Origin: Bigelowiella natans CCMP2755
Lineage: Eukaryota; Cercozoa; Chlorarachniophyceae
Assembly: GCA_000320545.1 (NCBI GenBank)
Contig: ADNK01000510.1
Location: forward strand, 74,501-138,500
Length of the DNA stretch: 64,000 nt
Direction: 5' to 3'
Position numbers and translations under genes: made by a program. The notes under the pieces were generated by a model, which had not been told where the DNA came from, did no database searches, and worked only from the letters and a program-made list of their open reading frames with translations. Positions 13,581 through 24,334 of the stretch are shown piece by piece (the first letter of the stretch is position 1; each line of letters begins with the position of its first letter).

Positions 13581-14998
13581 CTAGATAGACATAGTGATGT
13601 CACATGTGTACATGTATGTGAGACGGATGTAATGAAATGTTTGAATTTTTTCAATGGTCATCCCAATGTAGCTGTGCAATGCAGCGGCTACAGCGCTTGA
13701 ATTGCATCTGTTTGTTTCCTTGGTCACATGGCGCATGCATGTGAATGCATCATGTTTTGGTCTAGCATGTCGCGCTTTGCGCGCAGCTTCTCGACTTGTT
13801 TTTTCTGCGGTTGTGAGGCGCGTGGTCTCATCATTGCGATCCATGATCGCCGTCAGTTGTTTGTTGAATCTGAGTCTCTGTGGTCCGTGTTTCCTGCATT
13901 GCAGAATGTGGTCCATGTCTTGCAGTGTGTTGCATGTGTCGCATGTTGCTTCCAATTTTGTGCGTTGTCCTCTGGACAGCAGAAATGTTCCAATGTTGCC
14001 AACACCACAAATGGCGCGCATCCATGACGTGGCAATGCTTGGCAGCTTCAATGTGATTCCTGTTGTCCGAGAGCCAGGCATGAAGTCAAGTTTTTTCAAA
14101 TGCATGGCCTTGGTTCCCTCTTTGCTCAAGTTTGTTTTGAAGTTGGATGCCGCGTTCCGCATGATCGGTTTGTTGTGTGCATTCAATTTCCTTTTCAGTG
14201 TCTTGTCATCAGCACGTGTTGTGGGGTGTTCCGCTCCAAGCAATTTGGTCGTGATCAAACTGAGTCGTCGGTGCAAGGACACTCTGTTCCACGACCTAGT
14301 TGTGTTGTGCCATTTGTGTTCCAGCAAGGATTCAACGTGGTGTCCGAAAGAGCTCCAATTGAGCACTTCTTCTTCCACCACGTGTCCGTTGCCATCAACA
14401 TCCTCCACCCATGCATTGGTTCGCAACCATGTCTCAGCACATTGAACTTGTGTGCGATGACGCGGTGGCAACGTTGCCGCTAGTGCATGGGGTGTGTCGT
14501 TGGAAGTGGATCCTGGTGATCCCAGCACTCTTTTGAGTGTTTGTGATTCCATGGAATCTAGCTGCCTCGTTTTGAGGTTTTTTTTGGACCTCCATGTGGG
14601 TGCGACATGTCTGCTTGTGGCTGTGAACCACGTGTTGTGAAACTTCAATCTCACATTGAACGGCATGTGAGATCGTGTGGAGCACAGCCTGAGCAAGAAT
14701 CTTCTCTTTTTCTGCAGCTTCAGATGCATGGCAAGGGCGTGTTTTTCGAAAGTTGATCTTTCGTCAAACCACAAGCCCAAACATTTGCCACATTCTTTTC
14801 TTTTCATTTTTCCTTGCAGGTTGAGTGTCACGTTCCACAAGGCTTGTTTTTTGTGTGCATCCTTCCTCCTGTCCATGAGGAGGCATCCACTCTTTTCCCC
14901 ATTGAATCTCATTCGCCACTTCATGCACCAGGTTGTCACGTTTGTTGGATCTTTTTGCAGCCTGGTTTGCATTTCCCCCCAGCGGGATGGCGCAAGTG

Positions 14999-16273
14999 CT
15001 AGAGTGGTTCACATGGGGTGACATCGTCGCAATGTGTGTGATGGTCAGCAAATTTGATGTGCTCGCATGTGTCGCAGTGGGTGATGAACAAATGGCAGCT
15101 GAGGGAGGATCCTTCAGGTGCGCCGCTTTGCAGTTGCATGTGTTGTGACAGCATGCTGCCAAGTTCAAATCTGGCAGTGCGCTCCCTTGGCCAGTCATCG
15201 ATCCACAGAAGCAGGCATCCCCTTGCACCATGTTTTGCACTCAGTTTCCGCACCATTCCTGAATGCCAGGCCTCAGGGTGAGCTTTTGATGCGTCAGTGA
15301 ACAGCATGATGCCGACCAGTTTTTTGTCAAACGTGCCGTCTTCGATCCGCTGAGTCATTCTGGTCAGCGCTGTCTCGCATGATCTGTTCTTCATGAAAGC
15401 GCATTGATGTTTGCTCAGCTTCTCTGGTGGGACAGCTTCGCGCAGTCGAAGTTCAACCAATTTGTCTTCGACTTTCGAGGCAATTTGGAGAAGTGAAATT
15501 GTTCTGCCGTTGAGGGGAGTGTTCAATTCTTTCCCGGGTTTGGGGATCAAGCAGAAGACGGCAGCTTTTCGTGATTTGTGACGGGCACCCCATTGAAATG
15601 ACACATTGAAAACAAGAGCCCAGAGTTGATGCAGCTTGTTGCTTTTCTTCAACGTGTTTGGATGGATGCCATCGTCACCTGGGGATTCACATGGTGACAT
15701 TGCATGCAATGTTCTCTGGATTTCCTCGGGGGTGAATTTCCTGTCATGAGGTGAGGTGCCATGTTTGTTCTCCGAACTTCGGAAGTTGTGTCTCCACTGT
15801 TCGGTTTCTTGGTGAAACGTTCCATTTTTCCTGTCTGTGGGATGAGGTTTGTGCACGTCCTTCCACTTCGAGACACATGCTTGGCACTTTTCCGTTTCTG
15901 AAGTCTCACCGTCGAGGGTGCGATGTTTGTCCTTCCCTCTGGATTTTTGGAACAATTTGCATGAAAGTCCAGTGTGGTTTCCATCATTGCATTTCTCGAA
16001 GCGAGCAAGAAATTTTTGCCATGCTTCGCATCGAAGTGTTTCTGTGATGGATTCGAGTTCAAAGTTGACCTCTTTGATTTTTTGTTCCAATTTTTTCCTC
16101 TTGTCACGTTTCCTCTCGTGTCTGAGAGATCTGAAAAGTTCAACTTGTTGTGATTTGATTTTTTTGCAAGCTGGGTGGTTTTGGTGTGGCTTGATGGGGC
16201 GCTCCATTGTTGCTGTTTTTTCGGCGCACCAACACCAACACTGTGTGCTTTTTGAACTGAATTCCAGAACCAT
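14999..16273 (-). pseudogene. reverse transcriptase fragment of the LINE-type element
   Basis: A 424-codon open stretch covering the linker and most RT blocks. The first catalytic Asp is kept (FTDASKA), but the second catalytic motif is FADHHTH instead of F/Y-A-D-D. The frame ends shortly after; the natural continuation (thumb and C-terminal domain) is in another frame from 14,972 to 13,581. The upstream continuation of the ORF is in the frame 16,500-15,649 (SDHFGMHFG and following). These shifts indicate decay, not programmed frameshifting, although the latter cannot be formally excluded by reading one copy. Confidence 0.8.
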
Positions 16274-16496
16274 TGTTCAATGTTCTTTGATTCCGCCTCC
16301 GATGCAACGCGAAGTGTTCGTTGTCTCAAAGGGCCTGTGACCGAATCCAGGTGTTTGTCAAATGGGTCCACATTGAATTTGTCCACGTCACAAATCATTG
16401 ATTTGGTTTCCATTGGGTTGGGCACAGCTTTTCCAAAGTGCATGCCGAAGTGGTCGCTTGTTGCAGTGGCAGTCATTTGATGTTCAATTTCTTGGA

Positions 16497-16967
16497 TCAT
16501 GTTTGACGAGCAAAGGACATGCTAGCATGATCGATCGTGCTCGCATGTCCTTTCCGAAAATGGGTCACTTCGCCAGGGTTGAGCATCACGATGTCGTTGT
16601 CTGCGAGCCACTGGTGCAATGGTTTGCCCCGCCTGTCTTCTTGGTGACGGACATCAAAAGCAGAATGTTCAGCATTGGTGTCACCAACAATGATGCAATG
16701 TTTCCACTTTTGTTTCTTTGTGGTGTCCGTGATGAAGCCAAGCCTTTCCTCAAGATGGCACACATCGTGAGGTTGCAAGTGCACCATTGTCATTGCATGT
16801 TTTTCTGTGCGATGTGAGAAGAAACTCATGTCGTGTTTGTTGTCATCTGTGGTCACATGCTGGCATGCACAATGTCTGTGTTTTTCTAGCGTAGGCCGAA
16901 GCGCTCCCAGAAGGGCCATCAGTGCGAATGATCTCGCATCCAGGTGGCGGATGCAATTTTTCATCAT
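16497..16967 (-). pseudogene. APE-type endonuclease fragment of the LINE-type element
   Basis: The open stretch carries GDTNAEHSAFDVR, then RRGKPLHQWLADNDIVMLN and STIDHA, matching the exonuclease-endonuclease-phosphatase fold order of LINE endonucleases. The N-terminal part (PPPGCEIIRTDGPSG) is in a neighbouring frame around 16,920-16,970. A short inverted repeat, GGACATGC...GCATGTCC, lies at its 3' end near 16,514-16,549 and may have caused the local damage. Confidence 0.75.
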
Positions 16968-17404
16968 TTTTCAATCTGCCCTCTGCAAACCAAGCAAGTT
17001 CTGTGTTGTTTGCAGTTGTTGTTTCTTTGATCATGTTGCATCTCCGGTTGATTCTTTGTCTCCCTTGTTTCTCGGTCCCATTTTTGCTCCGTGTGTTTTG
17101 GAAGTAGAACATGTGTGTCCATGTACGTGATCAACCGGCTACATCTAGATGCGCACCTAGATGTGTCTAAATGTGCATGAAATGCGCGGTTGGCCAGTCT
17201 AGCAATGCGCAGCGCAAGGATGCCATGTAGATCGACTAGCATGCTAGCTGTGCACATGGAGAGACATGGAACCAGCTGCTATGCATGTTAACATGATAAC
17301 AATAATGGTAATAGCGTTTTGTCCACAACAATGTGTGTGCTACATGGCATGGTTCGTATACTAGCATGTGTGAGATGGGTATCGCTAGCTCGGATGTCAT
17401 GAAC

Positions 17405-17540
17405 GAATCATGAAATAATTACATCATTCCATCGTTTCAATGCAATGATAGTCACCCGCAATGTAGCACTAGATCTGTGTACAGCTGCGGCTACAGCGCT
17501 TAGATTGTGTTGATTTTGTTTCCGCAATTATGTGTTTCTC
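17405..17540 (-). mobile_element. second, short fragment of the same retroelement 3' region
   Basis: On the plus strand this stretch shares GCGGCTACAGCGCTT exactly with 13,684-13,698 and shows patchy similarity on both sides (CAATGTAGC before it, TTGTTTCC after it). It therefore resembles 13,660-13,725, the 3' end of the large element. It is too short to encode anything. Confidence 0.55.
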
Positions 17541-17580
17541 GCAAAAGCATGTGTACTGTTTCGCATGCCAGCGTATACTA

Positions 17581-17616
<36 letters not shown>

Positions 17617-18036
17617 CACATAAACTGTGTCTATAGAATGTAAAATGTGTGTAAAGATGCGATGTTACACTCGCTTGTGAGGCCTAGATGAATAGTGTTC
17701 TAATGGTAGCTGACGATTCAACTAGGTGCCAGCAGTTATCATTTAAAATTGCTAAACATGTAAGATCGAGTCGTGCTGAGAAATTATGCTAGCACAGCAC
17801 GTGAATGCGTCTGCTTCTGTTTTTCAAATTCTAATATCTTTGCTACTGTTGGCCATCGATGGCTGCAATAATGAAAAGCCTTCTTCTAAATGGTTATCGG
17901 ACCACTGCTTCTACTTGTCCCCAAGCAGAACTTTCTTCGATCCCAGATGCATAAAATGAGAGGCTGAATAGCGACTTTTCTTCATGTGACATTCCCACAT
18001 TGTTTGTCAGTGCGATATACGCGGGTAAATATAAAT
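17541..18036. repeat. spacer with a (TA)n microsatellite
   Basis: A TA run lies at about 17,582-17,613. I see no gene between the retroelement debris and the end of the EF-hand-like gene. Confidence 0.6.
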
Positions 18037-19324
18037 CTAGACAGTGTCGCCAGCCTCCACTTTGGAATCTTCTTGACTGGAGTAATATCTGTTCTTTGCG
18101 GTTCGGATCTGTATATTAGTTACATAATTGGATTTTGTCAAGAGGACATATCTGCTGAACAACGTTAAATGGGTGATCCGTACATCCTGTAACGCTTCAA
18201 GCAACTTGTCGAAGAATTGATCATACTCTAGTTCTTTTTTGTTCCTATCTTTGTATCCAGCACATGCCTTCACCCAGCCTGCAATCGTGACCTGAATAAA
18301 AAGCTATCGTCAGCTCAACCGAATTTGCATTAGAAGGTTCTTCAAAACCTCTCCATTCATCCTGTATTTCTTGAAAAAATTTTTCATCGTGTCCTGTTCA
18401 TCTTCGGTTCCTCCAAACTTGGATATAATATCATTGGTCTGTGGAAATAATGGATGATAAGTAGAGTGAAGAATGAATTCATTGGATGCACTTACGTCAA
18501 ACATCCCTTCCTCCTTGATATCCAACATCCTGAAAATTTCTGCCATCTGCACAAAATCTTCGTAAGATGATGCGAAAAGATGATGGCATCGAAATGCATC
18601 CAGGGTCGTTCTATGCAGTCAAACACCTACCACTGGCTTCTCATCGTCAGCAAACTTTGGTCTGTCTCCAATGTGGAAAGTGCCCCCGGCCGAGTCCTAC
18701 CAAAAAATAACAAACGCGGGTATTGTCGACCATGACGATTGAGTGTATTTAGACATGTCCAAGCTGAGGCCATACATACATTCCGATCGAAATATACTAC
18801 CTGTACTTTTCTTGATGTGACACCTATGTACGTGTCAAATTGACCCTTTTTCTCGTGTTTAATTTCTTCCATAGCATCTCCAAAAGCTTCCATGTCGAGC
18901 AGATGTCCCACCACCCTTGTGCTCTCCTGAAACCAGGTATTTCATCAGGGCATCTATATTGGCTTTCCTTTAGAAACAACTCACCAGCAGCTCAACGAGT
19001 TCATCCAAATCCCCTTTGAGATCTTTCGATTTCTTGCGATAAGTTTCAAGGACAATTCGTTTATCCAGCATTCTGCAAGTAATCAGACAGCTCAGTTTCT
19101 CAATTTTCCAAACAAAATTCAATCCGTGCTTTCCTATCAAAGCGAAACATCACAACAACAGAACATTTGCAGCACTGGAATTGATACCCTCCTCCTTCTT
19201 GGTCCATTGTGTCAAATATCTTGCAAATCAGCCGTTGCTGGCCGGATGTGAAGGATTCGTTTTGATAAGGTTGGAATTTCCTGGACTGCATGCATAGAGT
19301 GGGCCGGCCTTGCATGCACCCCAT
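18037..19324 (-). CDS. EF-hand-like protein with an MGC acylation-type N-terminus
   Basis: Exons on the minus strand: 19324..19188, 19072..18985, 18926..18801, 18696..18631, 18546..18496, 18438..18349, 18291..18037; about 270 residues with every phase matching. EF-hand-like segments: IFDTMDQEGGGMLD (loop one residue long, probably not canonical), IFRMLDIKEEGMFDTND (best loop, acidic first and last positions), and KKYRMNGEVTIAGW (degenerate). The protein begins MGC, as in N-myristoylated and palmitoylated calcium sensors, so membrane tethering is plausible but inferred. The last exon may hide another intron after ALQDV, so the C-terminus is uncertain. All internal introns are short and most are phase 0. 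Confidence 0.65.
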
Positions 19325-20040
19325 GATTTACTTAATCTTGATGGAAGCCAAAAAGTGTTTACACAGACAGCGACTACGAAGGAAAAGAGCCCAGATATTA
19401 TTCCCTATATTTTTCATCTACGACATCATTTCTAGGTTGTCGATTTTATGAAATATAGGCCAACTGTGGTGTCTGTAAATGCTTCAGCACTGGCCCGGCT
19501 CCTCAGATCAAAAAGGAACAATTTGTCATACTACATATATGGAGGAGTAACCTGAATATTCTCTGCGTCAATCATAGATACAAATTTTAGGTCACATGAG
19601 GAGCCTGCGAGCGTAGTTCCCGCAGATCCATGAACGAGTTGGTCTGTTTTAGGAACAGCTTTTCGCCAAAACTTTCATCGTTAAGGCAGAAATTGCGTCG
19701 CATAGAGAAAAAGCAGTCTAAAAGTACTGGAAGACATAGTGCTGCAGCGGCGCACCAATCCCGTACATATCTACTCTTTTCCCCGGTAGTCGTCGGACCA
19801 AAAATCGGCTTTGTTGGATATTATTATCGACATCAACTGTGATACGTACGGCATTTGTTGATGGATAATGTGGATGATAACAACGATGATGATGATGATA
19901 ACGATGATAATGATGTCTGACACTAAGTCGCGAACAGCAAACCCACTTATTCACCGTTGTTTTCTCGATGGGAACGATTCATATTTTGTCTCGTAGTCCC
20001 AACGTTCTGTTACCTCCAATACTCATTTAAGTGAAACCCG
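19325..20040. other. spacer between divergent EF-hand-like and AhpD-like genes
   Basis: Open stretches exist here (for example 19,630-19,842 on +) but lack recognisable domains or convincing splice context. A (GAT)n-like patch lies at 19,875-19,915. The region probably contains both promoters. Confidence 0.4.
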
Positions 20041-20918
20041 ATGTTGCTGCAGCGGATGTGGGCGATTGCGCCACAAAGGGCAACCCGAAGGCGATTGGAC
20101 ATCCTTCCTCGCTTAAGCGCATGCTTCTCTACCTTACCAAAACAAAGAAAGAAGACCTGGGACGCGAAGAGTTGCCTGAGTGACCATAAGGCAGTGTTCC
20201 TAAGTTTACCTTCGATTCTTGGAGCATATGTCGGACCAAACGCTATCGATGCGAAGCTCAATGAAAGCATTATGGTCACCGTGAATAGTGCCAACAACTG
20301 CCCGTATTGCGAGGGCCTCCATGGCCAGCTAGCTCGCATGGCAGGAGTCGAATCTCCAGAGAAATTACAGAGCGCCTGCTCAGCAGAGGAGGCGCGAAAT
20401 ATCGTCGATGAACCTGCTGTTACGTATGCTCGTGTGTTCGCCGAGAGTAATGGGAGGGGAACGGCAGTAGGCCCTGCGTATGATGACATCATCACTCATT
20501 ATGGAGAGGTCAAATAAAAAATCCAAAATCAAAATTAACTTCAAGTGTAAATGATGTAGTAATGAGTTTCACCCCACTTCCCTGATGCGATATATGTGTA
20601 TAGGGGAAAGCCAATTCGATTCGTGCATTGTGCTGGTTTCTACAATGGGGAAGCATCGGCGGCAACACGCTAAATTCCATTCTATTTGAAAGAGGGGCAA
20701 ATCCACCCGATGCAAACCGGAACAACACCTTATTCGACATGTATTTCGTGGTATATTATGGGCCACTTTTTGGGGTGATTGCGGTAATGAATCAGGGCCT
20801 GAAAGTGATGCCAAAGGTACCTGCCCCCGTGTCTGCGAGCATTGGAGTTGTCCTCACGTTTGTTGGCGGCAGTTTCATAGTCCCGCTAGGTTTACTTGGC
20901 ATGCTAGCAGCTCCGTAG
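20041..20918 (+). CDS. AhpD/carboxymuconolactone decarboxylase-like membrane protein
   Basis: Two exons, 20041..20508 and 20604..20918, phase 0, giving about 260 residues. The family redox motif is present as NNCPYCEGLHGQL (C-x-x-C then His), typical of AhpD-like peroxidase-linked proteins. The N-terminus (MLLQRMWAIAPQRATRRR, then RLSACFST) is Arg-rich without early acidic residues and looks like a mitochondrial presequence. An in-frame stop just upstream supports this ATG. The C-terminus has two hydrophobic segments (MYFVVYYGPLFGVIAVM and IGVVLTFVGGSFIVPLGLL), so the protein is probably membrane-anchored. Substrate is unknown. Confidence 0.75.
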
Positions 20919-21112
20919 GGCTCTTACATAACATGAAAATATATATTAAAACAATGAGTCAAGCTGGTTGACAGGCTGCGACTCACATCACGTGTTGCTT
21001 TAACGTGTATTACGTTGTTGCATCTAGATATGTGCAGCTTAGCGTGTCGCTCCTGATGTAAGACGGATTAATGAATCAATTTAAATTAGTTCAATGGTCA
21101 TCCTCCTGATAT

Positions 21113-21186
21113 ACATACTCACTAGCTTTTACGGAGCACTGATCATCGACCTTCATGATTTTCAAATCCATTACTAGCATAGTATG
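21113..21186 (+). repeat. 74-bp direct repeat, copy 1
   Basis: Matches 21,759-21,832 with one difference (C versus T at the eighth position). It contains the core CTAGCTTTTACGGAGCACTG. The offset between copies is 646 bp. Confidence 0.95.
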
Positions 21187-21758
21187 CGATACGTGATCGC
21201 GATCTAGCGATGTCCGACTAGCCTCTGCGATGTGATGCATTCATGTTTGTCATCGTCTAGCTAGATTCGACGACACGTTTGTACATCACATATAGCATGA
21301 TGATGTCTGCTCAATGTTCCTGTCACTTTGTATTTATTTGGAATTGTGCAACTAGCAAGGAGGTGCATGTTTGCGACCTTAACTAGTTAAATATAACAAA
21401 TAACACCGCTGCGTTAGCGAAGGTTGAAATGCATCGTGTGTGCGCTATAACAATGCAATTTGCCATGCAGTCGTCTCATCTTGGCATGATGTATGCGTGA
21501 CTAGACACAGATCTAGAGATGTAGTAAAGATGAATGCGAACTCTACATGTACTTGTGCACAACTCCATGTAGTCATACTTGGGCTAGTCGCTCGCTACGT
21601 AGTGCTGTGCTGATGTGGTGTGCACACAGTGTAACTCATTGTGTCGCAATGAAATGCTATGACAACACGTTCGTGGCCCTGTTCATAGCGTAGCGATGCA
21701 GGCTGCTACTTACATCGCAGTGTCTACGTTGTGTACGTATATGCACATCGCATGGCAA

Positions 21759-21832
21759 ACATACTTACTAGCTTTTACGGAGCACTGATCATCGACCTTC
21801 ATGATTTTCAAATCCATTACTAGCATAGTATG
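21759..21832 (+). repeat. 74-bp direct repeat, copy 2
   Basis: Second copy of the repeat at 21,113. It ends about 50 bp downstream of the stop codon of the membrane-protein gene at 21,881, which is on the opposite strand. Confidence 0.95.
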
Positions 21833-21880
21833 GAAGAAATATATTTACAGTGAATAAATCTTCCAGTTCATTTAACTTCG

Positions 21881-22681
21881 TCAAATTTGCGACAATGCAC
21901 CCGATATCGCAGTTGTCAATATTGAGAATGCACTTAGAAGTAGCGCAAAAGTGATGTTGATACCGAATACTTTAAGATACACTCCCTCATCGCTATTCCG
22001 TATGCGCTCGATACTGGAGTCAATTAGCATGACTGATCGCGCGACCGTAAATTCAGAGTTGACGACCTCCTGAAGCCTTGGCATTATCTCCTGGACCTTA
22101 CGTGTATTCCATCCACTGCTGCCAGACGGAAGTAATTTTGCGTTGTTGCTTTCCTTAGCGTCGCTGCTACTATTATGCGAGACCTCATCGTCGAAATTGT
22201 CATCATTCTCGTTGTCAAGGGTAGAGACATCGGTGGAGCTATGGCCACTATTCCAATGGTATCCGGCGGTCAGATCTTCAAGTGACTTAGAGCGCTCAAA
22301 CTTTTGCTTTGTGAGGGTTGCAATAACCTCCTCGTTAAGAACTAAGTTTATGTATGCAGCGATCCCAAGTATAGCCAGAGTGTAAAAGGTGAGAATGAAC
22401 AACAGAACGAGCCCCACCAAATTAAACGTATCAATGAACTCGCTGCTCCCAACAGCATTGATGAAGATAGTGATTGCGATCAAGAATGTCAGCGCGACAA
22501 GGGGTCCCAAGATAACCTCCATAGGAAAGATTTTGGTTAACTCAGATAAGATCTTTCGATGAGCTGTCCTGCGAAAACGAAGCCACTCGAGCGTACGTTC
22601 GGGGGTATCAGCGGGAAAGAGAAACCTAATATGACATAGGGAGAAGAGCAAAAGAAAAGGAAACAAACCAATACACCACCA

Positions 22682-22712
<31 letters not shown>

Positions 22713-22721
22713 CACACACAC

Positions 22722-22754
<33 letters not shown>

Positions 22755-24238
22755 AAGAGAGAGAGCAGAATTAATAAAATGGGAAATTTTATATGTTTTA
22801 GGAAATAAAATTAATGTTGTGGCTGTTGGATTTTGCCAAGACTCTCTCCCCTCTCCTCCTTTCTTCTTCTTCTTCTTCTTCTTCTTCTTCTTCTTCTTCT
22901 TCATTTCCTCTCTTCCATACGAGAGGCCAAATCGGAGGCTGCCTTTAGGGTTAGTCATCTCCAGAAACGCAGAGAATTGCCACAGGGCTAGAACCGCCCG
23001 CTTGATCCACTTGTTAAGGCAGTACATGAGGAGTGAGCTGATCGGAATCGTGACCACGGGGTAAAGCAGGTATATAATCAGCCCGAAGAGTGATGTGTCG
23101 CCGGTTGAAGGGTCGCCATTGAGGGAACGCACAACAGTGGGCAAGGTGCCAATGAGCAAACCCCCAATAAGGGACAAAATCACCGAGAGCCAGTTGGCCT
23201 TTGCACAGCAGGTGCGTGAAACACAGTCGTTCTCCGCCACCACCTTGTAGAAGCTATTTGTAGTCTCGAGCTGAAAGGAAGTTAGGATCGTTCCGCCGCC
23301 AATATCCTCTTCCCCATCCGCGAGCAGCAGCGACTCCGAGTCTCGGTCGATGTGACGAACCCGCGAGATGTGCATTTTCTGGAACAACTGTACCGTGAAC
23401 TTGAGATTTTCTGGTTGAAAGTCCTCGCCCTAGACGCAAATGCATGTTCGTATCAATAATGTGGGGGTTTTAAATAAACATTGAAGATGTACAATAGAAA
23501 AACGACGATGAAACGTTCGTTTTGCAAGGGAACTTCTACATCTTACGCCATTCATCTACCTCATACGGATCGCTAAAAACCGTCGCTCCATTAGAATCCA
23601 TGAAGAAGGCTGTGTACACAAGGATGAAGGGGCCAAACGCCTCTATAGTTGTGATATCCGAATCGTCTTCAAGCCGGAAAAAGGCCACCACGGAGAACAC
23701 GCTCGCACACGCTAGGAAAAATGATATTATTGATAGAGCTATCTGAAGACACGTCTTTCTGCAGTCAACGCTTTCGTCGCGGTCCTCATCGTTGGAATTC
23801 TGTATTGCGATCAATTACGATTACATATGTGGGGGGCCTTAAGCTAGAAAGAACTGCCAACTCCTACCCTCCCCTCAAATAGAAAAGGAATCCTTTTTTG
23901 GAACTTTGAGATTATTTCCGAGCTGCTACTGCTTTTTCTAAAACTCATACTATTACTACTACAAAACGTAGGAAAATACCTCTTCCTTCGAACAGCGAAT
24001 GAGCGGTAGGAAAGGGATGGTGAAGATGGAGAAGAGGATCAAGAGTCCAAGGAACAGGTTCTGTGCAGGATGTGCCGGAGGCTTGACATACGCAGGGGAC
24101 TGGCGATCGCTCAGAATCGAAAGACGATGATCCAGTTGTCGGGAGAGTTTCTTCAGCATCCATGTCAGGCATGCATCCCTAGCCTCCGACCTGAAGATAT
24201 TTATGTACGTTGGACACTCGTCTGTTCTCTTTTTAATT

Positions 24239-24280
<42 letters not shown>

Positions 24281-24291
24281 ATGTGTGTGTA

Positions 24292-24334
<43 letters not shown>

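Larger units (their letters stand above)
13581..17112 (-). mobile_element. degenerate non-LTR (LINE-type) retrotransposon
   Basis: The minus strand carries the parts of an APE-type LINE in order. The endonuclease piece (about 17,070-16,500) has the catalytic-loop motif IIVGDTNAEH and a downstream STIDHA; a later frame has SDHFGMHFG. The reverse transcriptase piece (16,273-14,999) has SPGDDGIHPNTLKK, CLIPKPGKELN, FTDASKAHPEAW and GAPEGSSLS. The last piece (14,972-13,581) ends with a Cys/His cluster (CDTCNTLQDMDHILQC) like the zf-RVT motif. The parts lie in at least three frames, with shifts near 16,500, 16,270 and 15,000. The expected YADD box reads FADH. The copy is therefore almost certainly inactive. 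No poly(A) tail or target-site duplication was found. The sequence is rich in CATG, so the translation is rich in His, Met and Cys. Confidence 0.85.
20919..21880. other. CATG/CTAG-rich spacer with retroelement debris and a direct repeat
   Basis: No gene seen. It has the same word bias as the retroelement island. Positions 21,062-21,105 resemble 13,621-13,664 (shared AGACGGAT and TTCAATGGTCATCC), so it carries another scrap of the element's 3' end. A 74-bp repeat occurs twice (listed separately). Confidence 0.6.

Noticed and set aside
13702-14445. 247-codon plus-strand open frame inside the retroelement
   Set aside because: Antisense to the RT C-terminal region; open because the CATG-rich sequence is poor in stops. 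No domain.
14972-15010. Programmed frameshift between RT blocks
   Set aside because: Other frame changes and a damaged catalytic box in the same copy make plain decay more likely.
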